Part shown: positions 1 through 8,068 of the stretch, in pieces | How positions within the stretch are numbered: position 1 is the first letter of the stretch | Layout of the letters: every line of letters begins with the position of its first letter | NCBI GenBank assembly: GCA_003427395.1 | Contig: BFEA01000169.1 | Location: 392,775 to 414,516 of the forward strand | DNA length: 21,742 bases | Direction: 5' to 3' | Source: Chara braunii | Taxonomy: Eukaryota > Streptophyta > Charophyceae > Charales > Characeae | Translations under genes and position numbers: made by a program | The notes under the pieces: model-generated | Databases searched by the model: none | What the model was told of the DNA's origin: nothing | What the model saw: only the letters and a program-made list of their open reading frames with translations

Positions 1-31
<31 letters not shown>

Positions 32-40
32 TGTGTGTGT
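1..40. repeat. compound (CT)n/(GT)n microsatellite
   Basis: The window opens with about seven CT units followed by about thirteen GT units. This is a simple dinucleotide repeat. Open frames running through it are artefacts of the repeat. Confidence 0.95.
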
Positions 41-480
41 CTGGTACAATGGGAGGCTTCACTCCAGCGGGAATGCCATTGCGTTGCTGCAGACTCTTCA
101 CGCGGGTGAAGCCTTAGCTTGTTGCTTCCTTGTCATGGAAGGTATCAACACGGCGGGAATGGACAGGCGCAGGCTCTTCGGCAAATCTTATCAGGAGCTC
201 CTCCAATCCAGTGATAGCAGCGGTCGGTCGTGTACAGCAGTCAGCCAGCATAAATGCTATGCCGACATCGTGGGCACGGACGAGCTTTACCACGGGACTG
301 TGGGTACGGAGCTCCAACTCGGCTTTAACCACGTCCCTGTGGATAGAGGGCCCTAACATAGCAGACACAACGGGAAGCGGGAATGTAGTGAAGCACACCG
401 CCGGCCAGATTGGGAGCGAAAAGAATTCACACAACGCGCAAGGACCCACATTTGAAGTTATGCCCGTTTGCGAAAAGTGA
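41..480. other. anonymous stretch, open on both strands, no recognised gene
   Basis: Both strands stay open over most of this stretch: plus frames at 15-356 and 130-480, and a minus frame running from 734 down to 114. The minus reading between about 330 and 114 has the more protein-like composition (alternating charged and hydrophobic residues, ending in a TAG near 114), so a decayed exon or transposon fragment on the minus strand is possible. The same minus frame runs through the A-tract at 495-521 as a run of phenylalanines, which argues against an intact gene. I recognise no family here. Confidence 0.3.
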
Positions 481-494
481 GACACTAAACAAAC

Positions 495-521
495 AAAAAA
501 AAAAAAAAAAAAAAAAAAAAA
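495..521. repeat. poly(A) tract
   Basis: An uninterrupted run of about 27 A follows a short CAAACAAAC-like lead-in. It may mark the 3' end of an old retro-inserted sequence on the plus strand, but no upstream body could be assigned. Confidence 0.85.
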
Positions 522-715
522 CCCCGAAAAGCAGGTGAGGGAAAAAGGTTGGGCGCCGTGTGACTGGCGACCTCCGAAGTTCCACACTGGCCGACCTGCC
601 GCGACCGTGAAATGGCCCAAATGGGTCATTTGGGGACACAGTGTGACTGGAGCCGCCACTATATCTCCAAATGAGGCCTCCATATTTCTTAAGAATATGT
701 GGGATTTCATACCGC
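522..715. other. non-coding stretch with a repeated GTGTGACTGG word
   Basis: The word GTGTGACTGG occurs near 568 and again near 641, about 73 bases apart. An imperfect palindrome centred on TCTTAAGA lies near 690. No gene is supported. The GTGTGA word resembles the terminus of the foldback element that follows. Confidence 0.4.
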
Positions 716-862
716 AGTGTGAGTGTGCCCTCACACTAGGCCCTCGAATCGCAGAATTGCAAAATCAGCGGCCAGATCCAGTCCTAATTGAAGAACTCGA
801 TCTGGCCGCGCATTTTGCTCTTCTGTAATTTTGAGAGCCTAGTGTGAGGGCATACTCACACT
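716..862. mobile_element. foldback (MITE-like) element, about 147 bp
   Basis: The left arm (716-778) and right arm (799-862) are inverted copies with scattered mismatches, separated by a loop of about 20 bases. The ends read AGTGTGAGT and ACTCACACT. Each arm also opens with its own small palindrome (AGTGTGAG, a short spacer, CTCACACT), so a single strand could fold either into one long hairpin or into a hairpin with side stems. The arms meet at GCGGCCAGATC and GATCTGGCCGC. No coding capacity and no clear target-site duplication were found. This fits a non-autonomous foldback DNA element; the transposase family is unknown. Confidence 0.75.
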
Positions 863-1051
863 AAGGGGTCTAATTCTCAAAGTTGCAAAATCTGATGATG
901 TTTTGCAGTCACACTTTCCCCCCACCCCCAGCAAAATCACAAACAGTGTAGTATTTGTCCGCGGCCTGGTGGGCCGCGGGGTCAGGAAATTGCGAAGACC
1001 TCTCGCAAAATCGCATTTGATTTTCGTAAAAAAAAAAAAAAAAAAAAAAAA
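863..1051. repeat. GCAAAATC-word cluster, GC palindrome and poly(A) tract
   Basis: The word GCAAAATC recurs near 885, 931 and 1006 and also occurs inside the foldback element just upstream, so this may be decayed material of the same family. A perfect inverted repeat CCGCGGCC/GGCCGCGG with a 5-base loop lies at 959-979. A run of about 24 A occupies 1028-1051. No gene is supported. Confidence 0.5.
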
Positions 1052-1724
1052 CTCGGCAGGCCAGAAAATGCAACTTCGTGCCTACTACAGCCCAAAATTG
1101 CTATGTTCGGTTGCCAACGGGACAGTCATACAGCTCCTGTATCATTTTTCGCGTCATGCACTGCAGAATGCCCGTGTGTAACGGGTTTGTCCGTAGTGGC
1201 AGAGTCCCTTCCGCCCCCAGCTGAGTTCCGTACCCACTTGCGCTGCCCTTCCGCCCTCCTCCGCAGTTTCTCCCCCCATTCCCGCATGGGAATAGTCTTG
1301 CCCTCCGCAAGATTAATCAGGCCCTCCGCAAGAACAGATGCAGATTCAGCTGCCCTCCACGCGGTTTCAGGGCTTGAACGAGCACATGTATGTGGGCAGG
1401 TGCAAAGAACCGCTGCCAGCTCTTTTTTTACCAGGGCTTGAACGAGCACACGTATGCGGGCAGGTGCAAAGAACCATGCTGCCAGCTCTTTTTCTGCCTC
1501 GAGTGCTTGGCCGATCGGAGCCACACCACAGTGGCTGCTGCCAGGTGAACCCTTCAAAGTCATGACCTTGCGGGCCCGAACGGTATAGGAAAGGGAAAAA
1601 AAAAAAAAAAGGGACACATGAAAAGTTGAAAGCCCAATAAAATATATTCCACCATCTGCTATCAGCTGTGTGACCATGCTGATACCAAATGGACCAATTT
1701 TCCGAAAGTCGGGGTATTCACAAA
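1052..1724. other. anonymous stretch with a minus-strand open frame of doubtful status
   Basis: A minus frame is open from 1677 to 1126 (183 codons). Its middle is helix-like and rich in Ala, Glu, Arg and Leu. It crosses an A-tract at 1596-1610 (read as phenylalanines) and a tandem duplication whose 64-bp period is not a multiple of three, so the two repeat units are read in different frames. I treat it as non-functional or accidental. No family is recognised. Confidence 0.3.
1368..1495. repeat. 64-bp tandem duplication
   Basis: The unit starting CAGGGCTTGAACGAGCACA at 1368 is repeated from 1432 with a few substitutions and one small indel. Shared landmarks are GGGCAGGTGCAAAGAACC and GCTGCCAGCTCTTTTT. 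The period of 64 bp shifts any reading frame. Confidence 0.9.
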
Positions 1725-1840
1725 AGCATGTGTGTGTGAGTACGCAGCACAGCTAAACCTCAAAATGGAAGTTGCAAAATTGCAGATTATGCAATTTTGC
1801 TATTGGTCTGTGAGTATGCCCTGAGCATACCCTTATTCAT
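1725..1840. repeat. foldback-like segment related to the 716-862 element
   Basis: A perfect 11-bp inverted repeat, GCAAAATTGCA (1774-1784) and TGCAATTTTGC (1790-1800), surrounds a 5-base loop. It is flanked by GTGTGTGAGTACGC on the left and GTGAGTATGCCCT on the right. The latter matches the terminus of the 716-862 element, and the GTTGCAAAAT core is shared too, so this is likely a diverged copy of that family. GTATGC/GCATAC forms a second small palindrome near 1815-1831. Confidence 0.55.
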
Positions 1841-2000
1841 TTTGCCCCCCTAAAGATCAATCAAGGAGAAAGTCCACTCTGCCGAAGATTCGCTCTGTCG
1901 AAAATATCTGCGTCACTGAAGAAAAAGAAAAAGAAAAAAAAAGGAAAGGAGGTGCATTTATTTCTGTTTTTTTTTTTTTCCAGGGGAGGTGAAGGTGTTT

Positions 2001-2026
2001 GCTACGCTTGCATGCTACGCTTGCAT
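2001..2026. repeat. 13-bp tandem duplication
   Basis: GCTACGCTTGCAT occurs twice back to back (2001-2013, 2014-2026). Confidence 0.9.
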
Positions 2027-2613
2027 CAGTGATAGGAGTATGGTGATTTCCTGGTGTGACTGGCAGGAAATTGAGTATCGCTGAGCTGGCTGAGAATTGA
2101 GAATATTCATGTTTCCTTTGGCCTTGCCACGCTACTTCTGAAACCCAATGAGGAGAAGACATCTCTTAAAAAAAAAAAAAAAGATTGTGAGAGCATCTTA
2201 CCACAGAAGGTGGCTGGAAACGTCCAACTTGCCACGTCCTGTGGGAAGATGCAATGATTTTTTTATTCTCTGCTTCGTGAGCGGTGTGGTGAAGGTTCTT
2301 TGGGACTCACCAGACGGTACGCTACACGAAAAAAAAACTACTTCGTTTCGCGACTGTTTCGCCACACAGTACTGTCGCACATGTCAGACTCGAAGTTCGC
2401 GACTGTGAGCACGAGCAGCTGCCGTCCCCGCCTGTAACTCGCGCAAACTCGTAGGTTTACTGGTGGAGCTGCGAATCCGCACGAGTGCAGCACATCGGTC
2501 CAAAGAATGTCCGTCCAAAAAAATTGGACATCTGTACATGTCAGGCCCCTCACGAACTCGTCAGGCTGTTTCCGCGAGTGATTTTGTGTGTGCTGTGCGG
2601 CGGTCATGCAACA
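2027..2613. other. anonymous stretch, no gene seen
   Basis: Open frames on both strands are short, overlap each other and run through A-tracts (2168-2181, 2330-2338). A small stem (ATGTCC then CCAA, against TTGGACAT) lies near 2507-2531. No recognisable product. Confidence 0.35.
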
Positions 2614-2685
2614 AACGAAACGAAACGGTGATTTTCGGTCTTGCGAGGCCTCGCAAGTTTCAAGATCATTTCGTTTCGTTCTTTG
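2614..2685. repeat. short foldback with a perfect 18-bp central palindrome
   Basis: The centre, CTTGCGAGGCCTCGCAAG (2640-2657), is a perfect palindrome. Outside it, AACGAAACGAAA on the left is matched by TTTCGTTTCGTT on the right, with TGAT/ATCA inside and a 3-base insertion in the left arm. Overall length is about 70 bp. This is a miniature foldback or its remnant; no coding. Confidence 0.65.
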
Positions 2686-2887
2686 CACCGTCCGGCGAGG
2701 CCCTTTGTGAGCGAATCCTTCTCAGGACATTTTCTACGTGTCATTCGTTTTCCTTTGTTTACTCTTTTCTTTTTTTTTTTGAAGTTTTTTTGTTACTTTT
2801 TAAGGCTAAGTAGCCCAACCCAACTCAGCCATCTGTCAATCTGACAGGAACCCTTTTCTGGTCTTTTGTTATCATTTTAGTAGTACG

Positions 2888-3053
2888 GGGGCCAAGTCCC
2901 ACTAGCAGCGTTGAGCTTCCTCAACGCCCGAATCTGGACATGTTTGGGGAGCTGTGCAGTTATCGCGTTGAGTTTCCTCAACTGCACCTCTCCAGAAACA
3001 CGTCCAGATTCAGGCGTTGAGGACTCTCAACACTGCTAGTGGGACTTGGCCCC
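2888..3053. mobile_element. foldback (MITE-like) element, 166 bp, nearly full-length hairpin
   Basis: The segment begins GGGGCCAAGTCCCACTAG and ends with its reverse complement, and the complementarity continues inward with few mismatches to an apex near 2970. Nested inside are small palindromes of the GTTGAG-loop-CTCAAC type: one in each arm (near 2910 and 3015) and one at the apex (2967-2982). No open frame and no convincing target-site duplication (a TAGTAG word lies on both sides, at different distances). This is a non-autonomous foldback element by structure; family unassigned. Confidence 0.8.
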
Positions 3054-3139
3054 GGGAAACCCATAGTAGCCATGTCCGAGTTCACGAGAGAACTTGAGGG
3101 GACCGCACCCAACAGGGGTCAGCGGATAGCGTCAGGGAC

Positions 3140-3345
3140 CATGCATTTAGGAGCAGTCACTGCACCTCACCCCCAGTCCCCTCCCCCCTACAAACATCTG
3201 CAATATATGCTTGATGCCCATTCGGGGGCCAACGGGCTACCTCTTGGTGGCGGGCACCAAGTATGCCCAGGTAGGTAAATGAGAAACTGGGAATCAAGCC
3301 CAGAACGGGGGGCGCAGCGCAACCGGGAGCGCTGCGCCCCCGCTG
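3140..3345 (-). repeat. possible tRNA-related SINE on the minus strand, with strong GC hairpin
   Basis: Read on the minus strand, GGCTTGATTCC (3300 to 3290) resembles the pol III B box (consensus GGTTCGANTCC, two mismatches). GGGGGCGCAGCG lies about 35 bases before it, the right distance and roughly the right sequence for an A-box region. The same GC block forms a perfect 12-bp stem (3308-3319 with 3330-3341, 10-base loop), so the resemblance could be coincidental. No poly(A) tail or second copy was found in the window. Confidence 0.3.
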
Positions 3346-3850
3346 GAGCACCGTCGGAGCGGACGCGGCACGACGCAGGAGCTAACGGAGAGTCTGCCGA
3401 CGCGGTGGGCGGGTGGGGGCTGTGGCGTGAGACTTGACAGCGGGAGGGTAGAGATGATGTGGCGCGACTTGGTGTGGCCTGCCTTTTGAAAGCACAGGTG
3501 GTGCCATCTCCGGCTTCACGCTTCACCTAGTGATGCTGCAGGCCAGCACGCTGGATGAAGGGAAGTCTGCCTTTGAAAGGGGGCGGGTCTTCATGAGATT
3601 CTCGGCCTATTGGTTGCCTTTGCTTCTCTGCCTGCGTAGTTTTGTGGAGGATGGTCGGCTGATGCAGGCTGAAAGGGAGGAGCGCGTCCTCACGTGGAGT
3701 GGGAGGAGGATTGGAGGCGACATCGAGTCCGTGGTTTTTTGAAGAAGGGCCAAGCGGTATTGGCGGCAGCTGCGTTTTTCGTCGCGAGGGCATCTGGAGT
3801 GCGAGGGCGTTGTGGTCGAGTTTTTTTTCGCCTTGTTGATTGCATCTTGA
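3346..3850. other. anonymous stretch, no gene seen
   Basis: Short overlapping frames exist on both strands (for example minus 3793-3527, plus 3694-3954), none with recognisable motifs. Composition is purine-rich on the plus strand from about 3540 to 3830. Nothing else supported. Confidence 0.3.
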
Positions 3851-4400
3851 GGATGAGCTTGGTTTTTCTTTGCATAGTCCCTCTCACTGATCATATGTGT
3901 ATAATGGTTTCAGTCATATTCACCGATCTGGACTACTTCGATTTGCGTAGCTGATGTTTACCAATGATGATGATCTAATTAGGTTTTTTGAATTTTGTCT
4001 TCTCTACTCTGAATTCACTTGTTTGTTTTTTTAGGTTGTAATTCTGGTTATTCTTTCTAAATGATGATGATCTGATTCAGTTTTCTGTTGGTGGTTCCTT
4101 CTGATAAAATGGTTTCTTGAAAATATTTTCTTAAATTTTTTTGTGTCATACGTCGTTGCTAAACGTTTCTCAAACTGTGGTTTGGGAATCTGATTCGAAA
4201 ATCCTTTATGGATATCTTAACCTAAAACTTCGTATAGTTTCTCGTAAATTTTGTCACTTAGTAGTTTTTCTTATCATTGATCGTATGGTCTTGATTTTTT
4301 CTGGATTTCTGATACAAACTCATTCTGATCTTCGATGCCTAAAAGTGGGCTATTGTAGTATTTTTTCAAAACCCTATGGTTGTTAATCATAACACCGTGC
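3851..4400. other. AT-rich island with two C/D-box-like words
   Basis: Base composition turns clearly AT-rich, unlike the flanks. ATGATGATGATCT occurs at 3964 and again at 4061, each followed by a CTGA (4009 and 4101), the spacing expected of short C/D snoRNA-like units. No convincing terminal stems are visible and the units (about 50-57 nt) are short for plant snoRNAs. An 81-codon plus frame (4141-4386) has no recognisable motif. An intron or old non-coding transcript is as likely. Confidence 0.25.
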
Positions 4401-5650
4401 GTCTAATCTCAACTTCCTGGCCTTGAGGGGTGTAATTGTGGCTTGCTATGTATATCTGTGGCGCCTTCCTTGAGGGTTGGAGCCTCCACCCGTGAGGGTT
4501 TCACAAGGTGGGAGGTGTTATTCTTGGAGGGGGAGGTGGTATTGGGGGATTGTTTTCTCTTAGCTGGACTGATTTAGGGTCGAACCAGTACTGGCGGGTG
4601 GCGGGTGGGGAGAGAAGACAAGGGGGTCGTTGCTTATAGCAGTGTGTTAGGATTTAGTTTTTTTGGGGAAGGAGTGTCTTCGATGGCTACACAGTGAGCC
4701 GAAGGTGGGGAAGCTAGATTTGAAGGAAGGAAGGTAGCAAGGGGATTCTCAACAGAAAGGGTTGTTTGTTAGGGTAAGTAGGTTAGAAGGACGATGCTGG
4801 GACGACACAGGTCGGTGCTGGAGCCTCTGCTCTGTAATCCAGGGGGGAGCTTGAGGCCTGGGAAGTTATGTCGAGGGTGGAAGGCATAACCAGATCGTCC
4901 GATATAGTTGGCGCCGGGGTTTTGACCCTATAACCTGTTTAGGGGCTCGCCGCTAAGGGAATTGTCGAGGGAGGAAGGCACTTCCTGTCCGTTAGAGCTA
5001 GGTTGATCGGTAGCGGAGAGGGTTGTGGTGCCCTGTTACCCTAGCAGAAGGGGGTATGAGATCAAGTGAGTTCTGGTACGAGGACTGAAAGCCTGGACCG
5101 ACGCCCCATCTGTTGGAAGGGGGAATCTAGGATAGTAGGCAGATTTAGTCTTGCCCCCCCCGCCCTTATATTTTTCTAAAGTACGACAGTTTTGGAGAAC
5201 GTTGGAAGGGTTTGGGTGGGATTTCGAGGTTTTTGGAATCATCTTAGGACCTCTGTGGCCTATTCTCATGCTTCTTAGGTATTTCAAAAAGAAGATAAGG
5301 TGAGTGGGAGAGGATGGTGGGTTACCACGCGTTCTACCAGTGAGGGGGCTAGCTGGTAGGATGGGAGTATGGCATAGCAGCAGCAGAGATGGTGGCTCTG
5401 CTGCAGTCAGTCTTGCTGGAGTGAGGTATAGTGGATTGATGGGTGATTTTCTGAGTTGTTTCTGAATTTCGCTTAATCATAAAGATTGCCCTAGGCATGT
5501 CTAAAGTAGCTCCGATTTTTTCGAGCCAAAGCCGGGTAATGGCCCCGGTATCTCAATTTCCAAATTCCATCTCATTTTCATGAATTTTTTGTTGAAAAAA
5601 GAAAAAAAAAAAGAAGAGCCCATGACGTCCCGAGTGTGGGTAAGGCACAC
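4401..5650. other. G-rich anonymous stretch, no gene seen
   Basis: No long open frame occurs in this 1.2 kb. The plus strand is rich in GGG and GGTGGG runs. A 15-bp word GAGATACCGGGGCCA is present on the minus strand at 5554-5540 and recurs on the plus strand at 11783-11797, just upstream of the LINE ORF1, suggesting an antisense scrap of the same repeat family. An A-rich tract lies near 5594-5613. Confidence 0.35.
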
Positions 5651-5657
5651 AAGGGGG

Positions 5658-5732
<75 letters not shown>

Positions 5733-5957
5733 TATTTTTTAACCACATTCCCATGACACACCCAGGGCTTTTTTTGCTCAAAAGGGGGCTTTTTTTTTTT
5801 TTTTTTTTTTTTTTTTGTAAGCTTGTCCAGGCTGAGGTATAGGCAGGCCCTACCCTGGCAGCCAGTGCTTTAACCACATTCCCATGACACACCCAGGGCA
5901 GAGCGGGGGCCTTCCAAGCCGGGAGACTCCCAATTGTACCCAGTCGCTCAGCGACCC
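5651..5957 (-). repeat. poly(A)-tailed SINE-like copies on the minus strand (two nested or tandem units)
   Basis: On the minus strand, a body of about 110-165 bp running from about 5957 down to 5817 ends in a 27-base A-tract (5816-5790). The 29-bp word at 5871-5899 recurs exactly at 5740-5768, 131 bp away, where it is followed on the minus strand by a much longer A-tract (5731-5659, one interruption). AAGGGGGCT also repeats with the same 131-bp offset. Minus-strand words GTGGTTAAAGCACTGG and CGCTGAGCGACTGGG resemble tRNA D-arm/A-box sequence, and GGCTTGGAAGGCC is a weak B-box candidate. Best read as one SINE-like copy and a shorter copy sharing its internal 29 bp, or a 131-bp tandem duplication. 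Confidence 0.5.
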
Positions 5958-6040
5958 CCCCTCCCCAACTGTGTATGCCATATGCACAGGGGCTTTCGCG
6001 AGGTTCTTCTTTTTCCCTTTCCCTTCGTACCTTTTTCCTT
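5958..6040. other. pyrimidine-rich spacer
   Basis: CCCTTTCCC-like tracts lie between two repeat copies. On the minus strand these form an A/G-rich run following repeat copy A (6095-6041), perhaps its degenerate tail. Confidence 0.35.
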
Positions 6041-6095
6041 CATCTTTTGGTGGGGAGCGGCACCTGCTGGAAACCGGGCCCAGCATCCCATTGGT
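6041..6095 (-). repeat. dispersed tail repeat, copy A (minus)
   Basis: On the minus strand this reads GCTGGGCCCGGTTTCCAGCA then GGTGCCGCTCCCCACCA, matching copies at 10676, 11689 (minus), 18713 and 21604. GCTGG and CCAGC can pair around the CCCGGTTT core. Confidence 0.75.
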
Positions 6096-6377
6096 ACATC
6101 TTGTAATACAGAGATTGCTGTTTGATTGTTCGATTGTTTCCTGGACGTTTCTCTTGTCGACCTGGGGCTGCGTTTTCCCTTGGAGCTTTTCCTTCTTTTT
6201 TTTTAACAACAGCGGTGAATTTATTTTACACCACCGGTACATTCCCCAACTATTTCATTACGACGCAGCGGTTAACATGGGCTCGGGCTAAAGAACGAGA
6301 AAGTTGACGGCACCAGTCAAAAAGTTGCAATTTGTCATCGGCACAGGGTACGTGTTTTTTTTTAGTGCAGCGGAAAT

Positions 6378-6465
6378 AGTGCTAGTCGTGTCTGCTCTTA
6401 TCAGCACCCCTAGCAGCCGCTCGGGTTGTTTTTCAAAAACAAAAAACAAAAACAAAAACAAAAAT
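6378..6465 (+). repeat. dispersed 3' tail with stem-loop and A-rich end
   Basis: GTGCTAGT, a TCTGCTCTTA loop and CAGCACCCCTAGC, followed by CGGGTTGTTTTTC and a (CAAAAA)n-type tail, match the tail seen at 18774-18854 and 11531-11598. The stem bases GTGCT/AGCAC are kept although loop bases differ, so this looks like a functional 3' end hairpin of a retroelement family. Confidence 0.65.
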
Positions 6466-6780
6466 ATCGGAAAAAAGAGACTTGATGGTTCTGTTGGTTT
6501 GAAAGAAAAAAAATAAAAACAAGGGGGACGGAGTAAATGTTCGTTCTTTATGCCGCCTGCTGCCCAGGGGTGCTCCGCAGGTCTCAGGTCGACCTACTGG
6601 TATCCTGCTGAGGCTAGGCTCCGTTCTATCATCAGTGGGGACCACCATTTGTTGACAACCGCGGTCCGCGTCTTGTAATCATTTGAACAACTGTAAAAAG
6701 AAGAAACATAAAAGGAAAGAAAAGAGCATCAAGTTCGGTCTGAGAAAAGAAAAGAAGGGGCATCCTCTTCACCTGCCACG
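6466..6780. other. anonymous A-rich stretch, no gene seen
   Basis: The segment contains A-rich runs near 6505-6520 and 6700-6760 (AAAGAAAAG type). No motif-bearing frame. Confidence 0.3.
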
Positions 6781-7644
6781 TCAGGGGCCCGATATGAAGG
6801 AAATCTCATGAAAAATCCGTACTTCTTTCACTTGATTTGAAAGCAGATTTGCAAGATGGACATTGGACTCACCGCAAGATTTGGGAATAGAGGTCAAACC
6901 ATTATAGCGAATGAATTTGTCCACGCCCGGCAGACCCATACATCCCGGTGTGTACACGGCTGCACTTTGGGGAAGCACTGGTGATTTAAGGCTTTTTTGT
7001 TTATGGCAGCTTGTTCGTTTAACCACCAGTACCTCGCCCAGCTTGAAAAAAAATATGACTTTTGTATATAGTGGCAACTTACAGGGGTCCGGGTATCCAG
7101 CCAAAACGGCACCAGCCAAAAGCAGGCCCACGTCGTTTTTTTTTTTTTGGGTGCTCAGGGTGGATTTAGGCTCAGGGTGGACACCGTACAGGTGGTCGGA
7201 AATTTCGTCTGAATGGACAAGGCAGAAGGTCGATGCTGGAGCATCTGTTTGGATGCTACAGTCTTTGTACTTGCACATGGCGTCCTTCGCGAGAGTTAAG
7301 CCACCCATACATTCCCCGGTCATTTTTTCAGAGCCGTGGCATGCATGCTGCCACAGCTCTCGGCAAGTACAAGAGTACCATTTAGCTGGACATCCATCCA
7401 GGCAAAATGAGCCTCGCATGTGACCCGCTTCACCTGGATACACGTGCCGTGAAACGACGCCCTGGTACTTTCCGAGAGTTGCGGCAGCATGCACTGATAC
7501 CACGCTCGGACGTGGGGGCGCAGCCAGGACTGCGGACCGGTGACCAGCCCACGACGAGCCATTCCCGTCTTTATGAGAGGAATAGAATCCCCCCGCGCTC
7601 CCAGCCCCAACCCTACCACCTCCGAAGCCACCCCTAGATGCCAC
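6781..7644 (-). CDS. hypothetical 287-codon open frame, cysteine-containing, function unknown
   Basis: This is the longest open frame outside the LINE. It begins at an ATG (7644) and ends at TGA (6783-6781). The N-terminus is Gly-rich (MASRGGFGGGRVGAG, GGF). Residues about 75-125 carry closely spaced cysteines, including CLDGC, CTC and a later CKYKDC, which suggests a disulfide- or metal-rich module but matches no zinc-finger pattern I can name. A short KKKN run comes from an A-tract, and the frame crosses a GGTACTGGTGGTT word (near 7036-7018) that is dispersed elsewhere in the window, so part of it is repeat DNA. The first 15 codons lie in a locally duplicated stretch (7599-7742). Shorter frames on the opposite strand are shadows. 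It could be a decayed exon, a transposon fragment or chance. Confidence 0.3.
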   Translation of the reverse strand: MASRGGFGGGRVGAGSAGGFYSSHKDGNGSSWAGHRSAVLAAPPRPSVVSVHAAATLGKYQGVVSRHVYPGEAGHMRGSFCLDGCPAKWYSCTCRELWQHACHGSEKMTGECMGGLTLAKDAMCKYKDCSIQTDAPASTFCLVHSDEISDHLYGVHPEPKSTLSTQKKKNDVGLLLAGAVLAGYPDPCKLPLYTKVIFFFKLGEVLVVKRTSCHKQKSLKSPVLPQSAAVYTPGCMGLPGVDKFIRYNGLTSIPKSCGESNVHLANLLSNQVKEVRIFHEISFISGP

Positions 7645-7742
7645 CGTTTATAGTATAGGATGCATTCTTACCACTTCTTGAGGAAGATGCACTGGTCCCA
7701 GCCCCAACCCTACCACCTCCGAAGCCACCCTAGACGCCACTG
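7599..7742. repeat. direct duplication, 97-bp period
   Basis: TCCCAGCCCCAACCCTACCA with its continuation through CCGAAGCCACC occurs at 7599 and at 7696, with near identity over about 45 bases. On the minus strand both copies encode the same GGGRVGAG-like start, which explains two overlapping minus frames here. Confidence 0.85.
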
Positions 7743-7852
7743 ACCGAGACCCTCCCCCTGTCCCGCTTTTGCCTCCACCGCCTGCGGGGTGCCCACTGTC
7801 ACTCACATTTCCTTTCCCGCCGCTACTGCCCACCTCCCCACCAACCCCCCCG

Positions 7853-8068
7853 CCACACCACTCTCGAAATGTGCAAAATGGGAATGAACTTAGTAGGGCC
7901 TCGCTCCACTACTCTCGACGATGAACTTAGTAGGGCCTCCCTCCACTACTCTCGACGACATGCTCAAAAGACATAAATAAATCATGGTGACGATGTATTC
8001 TTGCCATGCTCTACCTGCAGATTCACTCTCGTTTTGCACATTTCGAGGGTGGTGGAGCGAGGCCCCTA
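7853..8068. repeat. 37-bp tandem duplication inside a larger inverted repeat
   Basis: ATGAACTTAGTAGGGCCTC with its continuation through CTCTCGACG is tandemly duplicated (7884-7920, 7921-7957, one mismatch). The segment CTCGAAATGTGCAAAA on the left (near 7862) and GTAGGGCCTCGCTCCA (near 7892) have inverted partners at 8034-8068, so the locus is a foldback whose left arm has been duplicated. Confidence 0.75.

Noticed and set aside
114-734. 206-codon minus-strand frame as a gene
   Set aside because: It crosses a poly(A) tract and enters the foldback element; at most a part of it (330-114) is an old coding remnant.
3290-3345. A functional tRNA gene
   Set aside because: No cloverleaf with acceptor stem and anticodon arm can be drawn; only B-box-like and A-box-like words exist.
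5501-5892. Lysine- or phenylalanine-run open frames over the long A/T tracts
   Set aside because: They are translations of homopolymers and SINE-like repeat sequence; no protein evidence.
5850-6242. 130-codon minus-strand frame
   Set aside because: It is built from two unrelated repeats (SINE-like unit and tail copy A) joined by a pyrimidine tract.
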